Shown in pieces: positions 48,313 through 60,828 of a stretch of 64,000 nucleotides of DNA. Within the stretch, counting starts at the first letter, position 1. Each line of letters starts with the position of its first letter. Location: positions 31,765,983 to 31,829,982 of the forward strand of contig NC_063174.1 of the NCBI RefSeq assembly GCF_023159225.1. Direction: 5' to 3'. A model generated the notes under the pieces. The model made no database searches and was not told where the DNA came from. It worked only from the letters and a program-made list of their open reading frames with translations. This DNA comes from Perognathus longimembris pacificus. Taxonomy: Eukaryota; Chordata; Mammalia; Rodentia; Heteromyidae. Both the position numbers and the translations under genes were made by a program.

Positions 48313-49261
48313 TTTGAAAGCATAACATTACGAAACTACTGAAGTAGCAATGGAGAGAAAAAGATTTATAGAAACAATTTAAAAGTTGATTTCAAATGAT
48401 AAGTTGAAACAAAGTATAATGGAAGTGGTAAGCATGTGAATAAATATAAAGGCTGTTTCTCTGATTTCTTTCAAATATCATTAACAGAAGAAAAAAATCT
48501 CCATGCCTTAGCCTCAGCTATCTTAAAGGCATAAAGGCAACATTATAAAACATAGGAATTGAACCATGCCTCTAAATTATTGAGGAAATGATATAATTTT
48601 TCTTTGCAGTTATACCATGATAAGTTAAATAAGTATATTGTAAACCCTAGAGCAACCATAAAAATCAATGCAGAGGTATAAATAACAAGCCAACAATAGA
48701 ATCATTTTAAACAAAAATTTACCAGCTTACGTTAGTTAATAGGAGATGGGGGATGATAACTTAATTCAAAAGGAAACAAGAGGGCAAAGAAGAATAAATA
48801 AAATGGAACAGAAGAAAATGCCAAGATAATAGTCTTAGGCACTGCCAAATAAATAATTATACTGACAACACAAATTCTGGGATCAGAAGTGTTGCTTAGG
48901 TTGAAGAGTCCCTTCCTGGCAAGCATGAGGTGCTAAGTTCAAACATTATTACCACTAAAATACAAAATAAAACAAAATAGAGTAATAACATTACTTTAAT
49001 AATAAATTATCTTAGTAATATAAATATAATGTATTAATATTAATGTAATATAGTATTGTGTATCAATTTAACATTAATATATAATAACATTACTTTAATA
49101 AGAAATATTATGAACAAACAAAATGCACCAATTATCATACAGGATCTAAATAAGGCCCAAATATGCTGGCTATAAGAAACACACTTAAAATGTATACAAA
49201 TACATAAACAGCTTAAAAGTTAAAAATAGGAAGAGACTACAAAATGCAAATGCAAAAAACT
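48313..49261. other. No gene; one tRNA-like SINE fragment
   Basis: AT-rich. A degraded tRNA-derived SINE is likely at 48885-48960 (GTGTTGCTTAGGTTGAAGAG, CCTGGCAAGCATGAGGTGCT) with an A-rich tail. TTAATATTA-type low complexity spans 49000-49100. Confidence 0.5.
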
Positions 49262-49404
49262 TAGTATGTTGGCTCATCTTGATTGTCAACTTGGATTGAG
49301 AAGAGTCTAAGAGATTCATAGAACACAATTCTAGTTGTGTGAGGGAGGGCATTTCCAGAGAGGACTTCGTGAGAAAATGGACAACAGCTGAAAGAGGGAA
49401 GAAG

Positions 49405-49447
<43 letters not shown>

Positions 49448-49582
49448 CTCGCTCTCTCACGCTTTCTCTTGCTCTCTCACTCTCTCTTGCTCTCTCTCCT
49501 TCCCTCCCTTTCCTGAAAATAAATCCTTAAGTCATTTTCTCTCAGGTATTTATCACAGTGACAAAATATTGGATAACACATT
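49262..49582 (+). repeat. Unclassified interspersed repeat with (CT)n
   Basis: The start (TTGGCTCATCTTGATTGTCA) and the end (GGTATTTATCACAGTGACAA) look like a dispersed mammalian repeat with an LTR-like end, but I cannot name the family. A (CT)n microsatellite occupies 49409-49447 and variant CT tracts continue to about 49510. Confidence 0.45.
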
Positions 49583-50095
49583 CAAGTTATTATAATAATA
49601 GTAGAAATATATAAGAGATACTTCACAATGATAGAATAAAAAATTCATCAAGGGACAAATTCCCTGAATATATATGTAAAAATATCCAAGTACTTTGAAG
49701 TCCATAAAGCCAAAACAGAGAACATAAGAAAGACAACTCCATAAATATCATTTGAGATTTCAATATACTTCACTTGATAATAAATAAAAGTAGACAGGAA
49801 ATAAACAGGAATACAGTAAAAGTGAAATAATACTATATTAACAAAATGTGTAAGCAATTGGTATTTTTCTGAAGCAATGTACTCAATACCAACAGAATAC
49901 ACAATCTTTCTGGCATCAATTAAAACATCACTAATACAGGACATTTTCTGGGCTATAGAAGTTATTAATTTGAAAGTATTAAAATAATTATTTAATCATA
50001 AAAGACCTAAACCAGAAATAAGTGTAAAAGATTTTGAATGAGCTCCTCTGACATAGACAATAAGCAATAAATTTCTAAATAGATTAAATAGAAAG
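49583..50095. other. No recognised feature
   Basis: AT-rich unique sequence. Confidence 0.5.
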
Positions 50096-50107
50096 CAAAA
50101 GATAATT

Positions 50108-50361
50108 TTTATTTGATTTTGTTTTTTGTCCAGTCCTGGGGCTGTAACTCTGGACCTGGGCACTGTCCCTGAGCTTATTTTTGTTCAAGACTAACACTCT
50201 ACCACTTGAGCCACAGAGCCACTTCCAGCTTTTTTTTTTAGTAGTTTATTCTAGATAAGTCTCATGGACTTTCCTGCCTAGGCGAGCTTTGAACCACAAT
50301 CCTCAGATCTCAGATTCCTGAATAGCTAGGATTAGAGGCATAATCCACCAGTGTCTGACCA
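50108..50361 (-). mobile_element. B1-ID dimer SINE
   Basis: TCCAGTCCTGGGGCTGTAAC, ACCACTTGAGCCACAGAGCC and the B1-like half (AACCACAATCCTCAGATCTC). A perfect 12-bp duplication CAAAAGATAATT lies at 50096-50107 and 50362-50373. Confidence 0.93.
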
Positions 50362-50422
50362 CAAAAGATAATTCTAAAGTACTTTGGGGAAAATGATGGT
50401 GAAATACAGTCAATGAAAATAA

Positions 50423-50525
50423 AATGAGTGAGGAGGTAACAAGTTTGACAAGAAATGTGCTCAGTACCTATGTTTGTATTTATAACCCCTCTGTATGTAA
50501 CCTTAACAATAAAAAATAAATAAAA
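50423..50525 (+). mobile_element. Very short L1 3' end
   Basis: GAGGAGGTAACAAGTTTGAC, GAAATGTGCTCAGTACC and AACCCCTCTGTATG match the last ~100 bases of the L1-A-type 3'UTR, ending in AATAAAAAATAAATAAAAC. Severe 5' truncation. Confidence 0.75.
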
Positions 50526-50550
50526 CATAGAAATAAGTTTATGGAAAGTT

Positions 50551-50782
50551 GGGCACTGATGGCTCATGCCTGTAATCCTAGTTACTTGGGAGGCTGAAAT
50601 CTGAGAATTATAGTTCAAAGCCAACCTAGACAGAGAAGTTTGTGAAACTGTTATCTCCAATTAAGCAGGAAAAAAGAGAAAGTTGAGTGGAGCTGTGGCT
50701 CAAGTGGAAGAGTCAACATTGAATTAAAGAAAGCTCAGGGCCTGAGTTGAAGCTCAGAATTGGCACATACACACACACACAC
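50551..50782 (+). mobile_element. B1-ID dimer SINE with CA tail
   Basis: GGGCACTGATGGCTCATGCC, GTTACTTGGGAGGCTGAAAT and the ID-related half (GAGCTGTGGCTCAAGTGG), then (CA)n at 50765-50782. It sits just downstream of the L1 3' end. Confidence 0.87.
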
Positions 50783-53327
50783 TCAAAGTGTGCACATAAA
50801 GATACAAATGATCAACATCACTGGTACCAGGAATGAAAGCTTGATGTCACAGTCAAAGATTACATCACATATCATCACCTCCATCCTTGAAATAAAAGCA
50901 AAAGCTGAATAAACTGAAAACAACCCTTCTTGGAGGTCCAACAGTTAAGTGAGACCACACAGCAAACTGCAGTCTGATGACTAGAGAGACAGACTGATCC
51001 TGAGAATCACTACAGGGAGCAGCCAGCCCTCCCTGGGCCAGAATCAGCAGGAACACTTCACACTGATACTGACATCCACTTGACACTAGCTTTAGAATGA
51101 GGAACTATGAGAGAATCCTCCTCTCTACTAAATTTTACCTTCAGGAAATCTTATATTTCCAAACAGAAGAAAAAAAGTAGCCAGTTTGAATTATATCCAG
51201 CTTTTCTTTTCCTTTTAACAAACTTTTAAGGGAAATTAATAGCGCCTAGGTGATGTATTATCAATGCCTGGTTGACCTGTTGGGAAAAACCAATTCTATT
51301 CCATGTCACCTTTTCTGTTGGGAAGGGAACATTAACTAGTCTGACACTCACTAAAAGGCTCAGCCATCAAAGCACTATGCAATACCTCCCTCAACCTACC
51401 ATTGAGTCACTATATAGTAACCAAATTCAATGGCCCAGACCTTATTTAAGGCATGTTTAAGAAAACCCTAATAAGTGATCAAAACAGAGAATGCCACCAC
51501 ACCTGTGGCAAAGAGCCACAGGTCTGTCTTCCAGGCCATAGACCTCACCGTGAAGACCTATCTTGTTACCCTATGAAGTTTCTCCGGTAAATGACAACAA
51601 CTATATTCTTCTCTATTAATGAAGCATGGCAAATGCTGAATAGAACAAAGTACACATAAGTGTACATATGGTATGAATCCATTCAAGTGAAATCCTCACC
51701 TGGAAGGGCAGACAGATCAGCCATTTCTTGGGACCTGAGGGAGAACTACTGCAGAAAGCCTGGTAGACTCTGTGGAGTGATGGAGATGGGCTATTAACTT
51801 CTTATTTATTCAAACACACTTTACTATACATGTAAAATAAGTGCATCCCAACTTGTGAAAATTGTACTTCAATCAATTAAGCTAACATACTCGCATCTCA
51901 CTTGGGGTAAGAGAAGATCAAGAAGGCAACTGCAATCTATGAAAAAGATATTCAATTCTCAAAACAATAAATTATGGGTACCTAGACTGTCCACTAATAA
52001 GATGTATATAGAAATCTTGGCATGATAGCATTATCTTAAATTAGTAGAAAGAGTGGACACTCAATGTTTTGGGTCATAGGGAGTCATGAAAACATAAATA
52101 AGACTTCATCCACAATTTGTGTCTCTGGAATATATTTACTTGCTTTAGGAAGAAAAAGCCCAAGTAAATCCAACAAATCTTTATATTTCCAGTAGAAGAA
52201 TAAATGAAGCTTTGTGGAATTTATAACCAAAATTGCCCATCTTATTATTAATATAAATTCTAACAGTGGAGAGTATACCAAATATGGCACTCTGATTCAT
52301 CAGATGGACTAAGATCCAGAAGTCTGACAGCAACTATATTTTAAACAACCGGAGCAAATAAGCATATTTGCATTTTTTTCAGTATATGTGTTTATATATA
52401 TATACTGAAATATATATTCATTATAAATGAATTTAAGTATATGTAAATGAATAATAGATTATTTTTGTACAAAAATGCATTTTCATGTTATTCTCACTTG
52501 TCATTTTATCTGAATTGTCAAAATCAGTTTGCTCTAAAGGCACAAGTTTTACACCAACTGACAGAAAACAAGAGCATTCTATGTTGAAGTATTTAAAAGT
52601 ATATACACTGAGCAGAAAAAGAGATCCGTCAGCATCTCAGAGGAAGGATCTGTACCGACTGTCACACTTAATAAAGGCTAATGAGCTCTTCCACTGGAAA
52701 AAAAAAAGCATATACAAAGCTAATACCCCCAACTTTCCCAAAGTTAAAAAGCATGAAGTTTCTTCATTATAATGCTGATCACATTATCAAAATCAGGTGG
52801 TACTTCAGAAAAAGAATAAGAGTGATAAAGCTTTAATAGAAAACACTTTAAATTGAATGCCTTAATATCTAAATATCGCTACCATTAGAACATTAGAAGT
52901 ACAAACAGATTGTGCTTGAATTGCCACTTCAGCTAAACATTGTGAACTCATAGTCACACAGTGTGAATGAGTCAAGATTGAAATATTTTCCTGGATTATG
53001 AAGTGACATATGAGACAAGTTAATGGCATGGGTAAAATGTTCAGCTAAGAATCATATGAATAGACATTTGACTTGGGTTTTGTATAAGCAGTCAATGTAA
53101 TCCAATTCAAACTTATTAAACTAATAGTATATATTCAGTATTAAGGTCCTATTAAACTAATAGTATACATGCAATATTAAGTTACTACAAAGGCTCATTA
53201 CAAAGCCTATTCTAAAACACATCATTATCCTCATTCCACATGACAATGGTTAAATATCTCCACCTTCATTGTGGAATCTTATTGATCATTGGACTTCTTC
53301 AGTCTTCAAACTTGGTCCAAAATAAAA
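50783..53327. other. No gene; unique DNA
   Basis: About 2.5 kb without a supported feature. A (TA)n stretch lies near 52395-52412. No frame shows a recognisable domain. Confidence 0.5.
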
Positions 53328-53341
53328 CAGATTCACCTTTT

Positions 53342-53572
53342 TTTTTCTTTTTTTTTATTTGTTTATTAATTGAACACAAATTTTTTGACAAGGTGTTGTG
53401 CAAAAAGGGTACAGTTACATAGTAGGGCAGTGTGTACATTTCTTGTGATATCTTATGTCCTGTTTTTCTATCCCTTCTTTAGGTCAGGTAGACATATATA
53501 CAATATACAATGTATCAGGAACATGTACAGTATTCACAGACTTGGTCTCTGCTGTCTCTCTGTCTCCCTTTC
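53342..53572 (-). other. L1-B 3'UTR (minus copy)
   Basis: Shares CAAGGTGTTGTGCAAAAAGG and the following text (plus-strand reading) with 32384-32862, but is shorter. It lacks most of the ~250 bases that follow ORF2 in the provirus-resident copy. Confidence 0.75.
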
Positions 53573-56500
53573 TTAACAGTCATATATCAGGGAGATCATG
53601 CTCCTTTGTTTTCTGTGTTCTAGGCTTGTCTCTCTCAACATTATTTGTTTGAGTTCTGACCATTTCCCTGCGAATAACAATATTTCACCATTCCTAATCG
53701 CTATGTAGTATTCCATTGTGTATAAGTACCATATTTTTTGGATCCATTCGTCTGTGGAGGGGCATCTGGGTTGTTTCCATATTTTGGCTATTGTGAATTG
53801 TGCCGTGATAAACATAGAAGTACAAATATATTTTTTATATCTTGGGGTTTGCTGTTTAGGATAGATGCCTAGGAGTGGTATGGCCGGGTCATAGGGTAGG
53901 TCTATATTGAGCTTTTTGAGAAACCTTCATACTGTTCTCCAAAGTGGTTGTACTAATTTGCACTCCCACCAACAATGGAGAAGGGTTCCTCTTTCCCCAC
54001 ACCCCCTCCAGCATTTGTTGTTGCCTGAGTTCAGAGTATAGGCCATTCTAACTGGGGTGAGGTGGTATCTCAGGGTTGTTTTTATTTGCATTTCCTTTAC
54101 CACCAGGGATGTTGAGCATTTCCTCATGTGTTTCTTTGCCATTTTTATCTCTTCTCTTGTGAAGTCTCTCTTTAGCTCCTTTGCCCATTTCCTAATAGGT
54201 TAACTGGGCTTGGAGGGGTTTAGATTTGAGTTCTCTGTAGATGACCGATATCAGGCCTTTGTCTGTTGCTGTGCTGGTAAATATCCTTTCCAATATCGTT
54301 GGTTGTCTTTCTATATTGGTGGCTATGTCCTTAGCTGTGCAGAAACTTTTTTTTGGTAGTAGTCCCATTTGTCGAGTCTCTCCCGTATTTGTTGTGCCCC
54401 TGGGACTCTATTCAGGAAGTTCCTTCCTGTGCCTATAAGTTCTAGCGTCTTTCCTACTCTGTCCTTCAGTACTTTCAAGGATTCAGGTCTGATGTTGAGG
54501 TCCTCGATGCATTTTGAGTTGATCTTGGTGCATGGTGATAGGCTTGGGTCTACCTTGAGTTTTCTGCATATGGCTGCCCAGTTCTCCCAGCACCAGTAGT
54601 TGAAGAGGCTATGTTTATTCCATTGTATGTCTTTAGCTCCTTTGTTGAATATCAGTTGGCTGTAGGAGTGCGATTTTATTTCTGGGTCTTCAATTCTATT
54701 CCAATGGTCTTCAGGTCTGTTTTTATACCAATACCAGGCTGTTTTTGTTATGATGGCTCTATAGCAGAGCTTGAAGTCTGGTATTGTGATACCTCCTGCA
54801 CTGCTTTTTTTGCCTAGATTTGCTTTGGCTATTCTAGGTTTTTTGCTGTTCCATATGAATTTATGGATTGGTTTTTCTATTTCAGTGAAGAATGTGGCTG
54901 GGATTTTGATAGGTATTGCATTGAATTTGTATAACAATTTGGGCAATATGGCCATTTTCACTATATTGATTCTGCCTACCCATGAGCATGGGAGGTCTTT
55001 CCATCTCCTTGTGTCTTCTTTGATTTCCCTTATTACATTTTTATAATTTCCATTAAATAGGTGCGTCACGTCCTTGGTACTTTATTCTTATTTTGCCTAC
55101 TGTAAATGGAATTATTTCTATAATATCCTTTTCTGTTTGTATGTTGCTGGTGTACAGAAAAGCTGCTGAATTCTGTGGATTGATTTTGTATCCTGCTACT
55201 TTGCCAAATTGGTTTATTAGGTGGAGGAGTTTGGGTACTGAGTTTTCTGGATCCTTCAGATATAAGATCATGTCGTCTGCAAATAGGGATAGCTTGATTT
55301 CTTCCTTGCCCATGTGGATCCCTTTGATGTCATCCTCTTGCCTTATTGCTATGGCTAGGGATTCCAGCACTATGTTGAAAAGAAGTGGGGAGAGTGGGCA
55401 TCCTTGTCTTGTTCCTGAGTTTAGGGGGAATGATTTAAGTTACTCTCCATTTAATATGATATTAGCAGTTGGTCTGTTGTATATGGCTTTTATTGTTTTG
55501 AGGAATGTTCCATCTATTCCTGTTTTCTCCAGGGCTTTTAATAAGTATGGATGTTGTATTTTGTCAAAGGCTTTTTGGGCATCGACTGAGATAACAATGT
55601 AATTCTTAATTTTAGATCTGTTTGTGTGGTGAATTACGTTGATTGATTTACAGATGTTGAACCATCCTTGTGACTGTGGGATGAAGCCTACTTGGTCATG
55701 ATGTATGATTTTCTTGATCAGTTTCTGGATCCTGTTAGCTAATATTTTATTGAGGAGCTTTGCATCTGTGTTCATTAGTAATATTGGTCTGTAGTTCTCT
55801 TTTTTCGTTGGGTCTGTGCCTGGTTTGGGAATGATTATGATATTGGCTTCGTAGAATGAGTTTGGGATTTCTCCCTCTGTTTCTATTTCGCGGAAGAGTT
55901 TGAGGAGTATTGGTATTAGCTCATCACTAAAGGTTTTGTAGAATTCGTTGGTGAATCCATCTGGGCCTGGGCTTTTCTTTGTTGGGAGGTTCTTGATTAC
56001 CTCCTGTATCTCGCTGTAAGTTATTGGTTTATTTAGTTGATTTATTTCTTCTTGGTTCCGTTTGGGCAGTTTTTACTTCTCTAAGAATTGATCCATTTCT
56101 GTAAAATTATTGTTTTTTGCTGAGTAGAGGTTTTGGAAATAGCTCCTTATGATTGTTTGAATATCGTGTGTATTTGTTGTAATTTTTCCGGTGGAGTCCT
56201 TGATTTTATGTATATGAGTCTCTTCTCTTCTTTTTTTTTTTTTTTTTGTAAGTCTTGCAAGGGGTCTGTCAATTTTGTTTATTTTCTCAAAGAACCAGCT
56301 TTTAGTCTTATTTATTTGTTGAATGGTCTTTCTATTTTCAATCAGATTTATCTCTTCTTTAATCTTTGTGATCTCTCCCCTTTTGTCGTTTTAGATTCTG
56401 TCATTTCTTGTTCCTGCAGTTGTTTTAGTTTCATCGTGAGGTTATTCAGCTGCTCTGTTTCCATTCTTTTAATGTGAGTGCTGAGGGCAAAGATCTTGCC

Positions 56501-57388
56501 CCTCAGTACTGCCTTAGCTGTGTCCCATAGGTTTCTTTGTGAAGTGCTTTCAGTGTCATTGTGGCTTATGAATTCGTTGATTTCATCTTTAATTTGGTCT
56601 GTGGCCCAAGTGTTGGATAGTAGTGTGGGGTTTAGCATCCAAGAGTGTGTATAGCCTCTGTGGTATCCTTTGTTGTTGAGGGTTACCTTTAATCCACTGT
56701 GCTCAGATATAATACATGGGATGACGTCAATACTTTTGTATTTGCTGAGGTTCTTTGTTTGGGCTACGACGTGCTCTATTTTGGGATATGATCCATGGGC
56801 TGCTGAAAAGAAAGTGTATTGGGTCTCTGTAGGGTGGAAGATTCTATATAGGTCTGTCAGATCCATTTGGGAAATGGTGTTACTTAGGTCCTCAGCTCCC
56901 TTGCTAATCCTCTGGGTGTTGGATCTGTCTCTTGGACAGAGTGGGGTGTTAAGGTCACCCACTATGATTGTGTTTGCATCTATCTTGTTCTGTAATTCTG
57001 TGAGAATTTGCTTGACATATGTAGGGTCTCTTTTGTTCGGTGAGTATATATTTATCACCGTGGTGTCTTGATTCTGGATTTTTCCTTGTATTAATATATA
57101 GTATCCTTCTTTGGTTTTTTGAGTTGATTTTAATGAAAAGTCCAGCTTGTCTGAGATCAGGATGGCTACACCTGCCGTTTTGGTAGGTGCATTTGCTTGG
57201 TAGATCTTGCTCCATCCTTTCATTCGGAGCCTGTTTTTGTCTCTTGCTGTAAGGTGGGTCTCTTGTAGGCAGCAGATGTCAACTTTTTGTTTGTGAATCC
57301 ATTCTGCCAGTCTGCTCCTCTTTATCGGAGAGTTTAGCCATTTATATTTAAGGAGATCAAGGATAAGGGTGTTTTTTTCTCCTTCCAT
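53573..57388 (-). pseudogene. L1 ORF2 (decayed)
   Basis: Starts MEGEKNTLILDLLKYKW and is open for 346 codons (57388-56348), spanning the endonuclease. QETHL is intact, the GDFN motif reads GDLN (Asp and Asn kept) and the usual DH pair near the domain end reads EH, a substitution at a catalytic position. The RT active site FADD is at 55272-55283. The cysteine motif [18 protein letters not shown] is intact near 54020-54065. At least five frame breaks follow the first at about 56390. The overall length of about 1272 codons is normal. Not functional as it stands. Confidence 0.92.
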
Positions 57389-58306
57389 TTACTTGTTGGG
57401 CTGTTTTTTCCTCTTTTTTTTTTCTTCTTGTCTTTAGTGAGCTGTTTTTTCTGTTGGATTTTGTCTATTGTAGTTTCTTTCTGATTTTGTCTGTGTGTCT
57501 TGTACAATCTCTGTTGGGTGGGGCTCCCCTGTTAGAATTCGCTGTAGGGCTGGTTTTTTATTCACATACTCCTTTAGCTCCTCTTTGGTGTGGAAAGGTC
57601 TGGTTTTCCATTCGAATGTGAACTCCAATTTCGCTGGATATTTGATCCGAGGTTGCATATTGTTAGCCCTAAGTACTTGAATGGTGTTCTTCCACTCACT
57701 TTGTGCTTGATAAGTTTGTGTGGATAAGTCAGCTGTTATTCGAATCCTCTTCCCATTGTAGAAAATTTCTTTCTTCGCTTTGGCTGAACTCAGAATTTTC
57801 TCTTTAATCTTGAGGTCTGAAGTCTTGAATATTATGTGCCTTGGGGTGGCTTTTCTGGGGTCTGGCCTGCCGGGTGTCCTGTAGGCTTCGGTTACCTGGG
57901 TGGGTTCCCCTGTGAGATTGGGTAAGTTTTCTGCAATAACTTTATTGAGAACATGTTTAAGCCCTCTGCTCTGGTATTCGGCTCCTTCTTCTATTCCAAT
58001 TATGCACAGATTATATCTCTTGTCTTTGTCCATTAGTTCCTGGATTAGTCTGCCCTGAAGCTTCACCGTTTCTTGGAGTGTGGTCATTTTCTGGTTGTTG
58101 TCGGCTGCTTCATCGTCCAGGCGAGAGATTCTGGATTCCATATGGTCTACTCTTTGTGTTATGGTTTCAATTGTGGAGTTTATGGATGTCAGAGAGCTAT
58201 TTATAATTGTCAGATCAGCTCTGATCGTGGAAATTTCTTCCTTCAAAGAGTTGTATGTTAAATCTATTTTTTCATGCATTTCAATTCTCAGGATGTTAAG
58301 ATTCTC

Positions 58307-58390
58307 TTTAAAGGAGGCTTGCATTGTATCCATTTTTGAATCCATTTCTTTAAAGGAGGCTTGCATTGTATCCACGTTTGCTTCCATTTC
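58307..58390 (-). repeat. 42-bp in-frame duplication in ORF1 coiled coil
   Basis: Two units of 42 bases (58307-58348 and 58349-58390) encode a repeated MQASFKE-containing segment. Fourteen residues equal two heptads, so the coiled-coil register is kept. Confidence 0.9.
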
Positions 58391-58430
58391 TTTCTTGGCT
58401 TCTTGGGTGTCCTTCAAGATTTCCACTCTA

Positions 58431-58630
58431 GGGGCTGGGGATATGGCCTAGTGGCAAGAGTGCCTGCCTCATATACATGAGGCCCTGGGTTCGATTCCCC
58501 AGCACCACATATTCAGAAAATGGCCACAAGTGGCGCTGTGGCTCAAGTGGCAGAGTGCTAGCCTTGAGCAAAAAAGCAGCCAGGGACAGTGCTCAGGCCC
58601 TGAGTCCAAGCCCCAGGACTGGCCAAAAAA
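58431..58630 (+). mobile_element. ID-type dimer SINE inside L1 ORF1
   Basis: The best preserved SINE in the window. The ID-like left part is GGGGCTGGGGATATGGCCTA, with an A-box-like TGGCCTAGTGG and a B-box-like GGTTCGATTCC. The related right part (TGGCGCTGTGGCTCAAGTGG) and an A7 tail follow. A perfect 14-bp duplication AGATTTCCACTCTA lies at 58417-58430 and 58631-58644. Confidence 0.97.
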
Positions 58631-58729
58631 AGATTTCCACTCTAAACTCCTGGAATTGTTTTCTGATTTCATTTCTGATGCTTTCCATCATTCCTGTTAA
58701 CATGGCCTCATTGCTTTTTTAATCTCCAT

Positions 58730-60058
58730 CTCCTCTTCAATAGCGCTGTTTTTTTTGGAGCTGGCGAGTTGGCTTGCTCTTTGATGAACTGTGTTATGTT
58801 TCTTTGTGATTTGCGCATCTGGAAATCTGTGGCTGTCTTCTCAGGTTTGGTTTGTAGCTCTGCCCTCCCTCCTTTGTAGGCGTGTCTACCGGAGCAGGTG
58901 CTGCTGCTGTGGCCCTGCCCACCAGTGCAGGGTACGCCTACCAGAGCGGGCGTTGTCTCTGGGGGCCCCGCCCTCCTGTGCGCTGTGCGCCTGCTACAAC
59001 AGGCGCTGGTGCTGTGGCCCCATCCACTTTAGCGGGGTACACCTCCCAGAGTGAACCCCGGGTTGTTGGGTTGTGTTTGCACCCTCCCGCAAGTCCGTTG
59101 GGGGGGCAGTATGTGTGGGGCCCAGTGGGATCAACTGTCCAGGCGCAGGTTAGAGCCCTCAGACCTCGCCTTCGGTGCAAGGGGGGGACATGATCATGCC
59201 CAGGTGTCCCTGCTGTGCTGGTATTGCCCACCAGTGCCGGTGATTTTAGTTGTAAGAGTCTGCGAGGTCCCGGCGCCTTGGTTGGGGTTTGCACTGCCAG
59301 CCGTCCCCCAGCCCCTGTTGGGAAGGGGCTGGGGCTGGTGCAGCCAGTTCAGTAACCTGTGTGGCCTTGGGGCTGCTCCGCCCTTCCCCTGCTAAACTGA
59401 TTTCCCAGCGCCTGATGGGAACTTCCCACCTGATTTGGGAGTTCTTTGTTCCCTCGGGGTGGGGAGGGGGAGGGAGGGAGATCTAGCTTCTTTGTAGGGC
59501 TTGGGTCTCTGATAGCTGGTCTCCCGTTGTGTGAGGGGTTAATGGGGGATTCACTGTTCCTGGATTGTGTGTCCTGCGCAGCCATTGGTCCTTCAGGGGG
59601 TGGCGAAGTGTCGTGGCTTCCCCGGTTCCCTCCTTCTGCCACGCTGGGTTCCCCAGCCGCCATCTGTATGAACCCAGTGTGGACCCGAACATCTCGTCGC
59701 TGCCATTGTGTGTCTTGGTCCGTACCCTCCCTAGTGACCGTGGGGTCTCCCGCTGTCTGGATTCTGCGCTCCTGGCAGCCTGTCTGCCGATCGCTGGGTT
59801 CCCCTTTCCCAGCCTGTCCCTGTTTGGGCCAGGGTCGGCTGGTGGGGAGAGGGTGCCCCGGAGATTTCCCGGCTCCATGTAGGTTTTTCGGCTCTTCTTT
59901 TTTGCTCCTTTTTGTTTTCCTGCATTTCTCCACTGCTTCTGGCTGCTGGTTTTGCTGGGTTCTTGATGGGGTGTTGGGTGTTGGAGTTCCCAGCTCGCTA
60001 TTCAGTTGGGGCAAGTCGGGGTGCCTCCCTACTGTGTTGGCGCCATCTTTCCTCTACT
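58730..60058 (-). promoter_or_regulatory. L1-B 5'UTR (minus copy)
   Basis: GC-rich leader with the YY1-like site at 60042-60049 and about three imperfect 52-54-bp units at 58875-59035. It is colinear with 25481-27234. The out-of-frame upstream ATG (58818) is shared by both copies. Confidence 0.75.
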
Positions 60059-60092
60059 GAGGACATTTTCAAGGCTCCCAGATTCACCTTTT

Positions 60093-60764
60093 AAAAGAGT
60101 AAGAAACCATACAGGAGATAAAGAAACTTCACACTTCACACACTCACCTGTGTGAATATATGAGTATATTTTGAAATAAATTAATAATAGACACATATGT
60201 TTCCAGTGAGTTATTGCATCTAGCTAGAAAAAAATGCCATTGACAAAAAAAATTCTTAAAGAATCCACCAGTGAAAATGAAGTTTCTGCTTGCAAAACTG
60301 TTTGGTGTAAACCAACTGAACAACTCATGGCACATCATTTTTCCCAGGCTGAACTCCCATCCTGTCACTCTTTGCCTCCCCAGTAGCTGTGATTACAGGA
60401 ATGTGCCACCACACTCAAACTGGAAACGCACTTGTTTTTAAAAAGTTTTTAATTAGTAGACACTAAATACGAAAGGACATGGAAAGATTTGTACCTTAAC
60501 TCAGACACTCAATGTATTGTGGTAGGGCATGATTTCTCAGCCATTTCTTAAATGGAAAAATTACAAATCTCCAGTTTTCCATTTCAGTGGGATGTGATAT
60601 GCTTTCTATGGGTGAATATGCATAACCAGAGCAGTTTCAATTCTGATCTATCCTCCAAAGTATGGACTTAGTCAAATTACTCATTTCCTGATTCTGTCTT
60701 TTCATCTGTGTAAAGGAACTATTAACGCTTGTTTTAAAAAATCAGTATTGGGGTCAGGAAGGAA
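60093..60764. other. Unique DNA with two small repeat scraps
   Basis: A 42-base piece of L1-A 3'UTR at 60289-60330 (CTTGCAAAACTGTTTGGTGT) has no tail of its own. A B1-like fragment on the minus strand follows at 60344-60420 (CCCCAGTAGCTGTGATTACA). Otherwise nothing recognised. Confidence 0.5.
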
Positions 60765-60772
60765 TGTAGAGC

Positions 60773-60776
<4 letters not shown>

Positions 60777-60828
<52 letters not shown>

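Larger units (their letters stand above)
57434..58729 (-). pseudogene. L1 ORF1 with SINE insertion
   Basis: The ATG at 58729 heads the coding sequence. One base is missing about 20 bases later, and a SINE with its target duplication (58431-58644) interrupts it near codon 30. From 58426 the frame is fully open for 330 codons to TAA at 57434, covering most of the coiled coil, the RRM and the C-terminal domain. A 42-bp in-frame tandem duplication lies in the coiled coil (58307-58390). The other L1-B copy has one unit. Confidence 0.9.
53342..60078 (-). mobile_element. Nearly full-length LINE-1 (lineage B)
   Basis: About 6.7 kb including one SINE. On the minus strand: 5'UTR, ORF1, ORF2, 3'UTR and A-rich tail. 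A 14-bp target duplication CAGATTCACCTTTT lies at 53328-53341 and 60079-60092. About 20 bases (60059-60078) separate the L1 start seen in the other copy from the duplication. ORF1 and ORF2 are each broken but far less decayed than in the copy inside the provirus. Confidence 0.95.

Noticed and set aside
58431..58520. tRNA gene (A-box and B-box-like motifs)
   Set aside because: It is the tRNA-derived head of an ID-type SINE with target duplication and tail, not a cloverleaf-forming tRNA gene.
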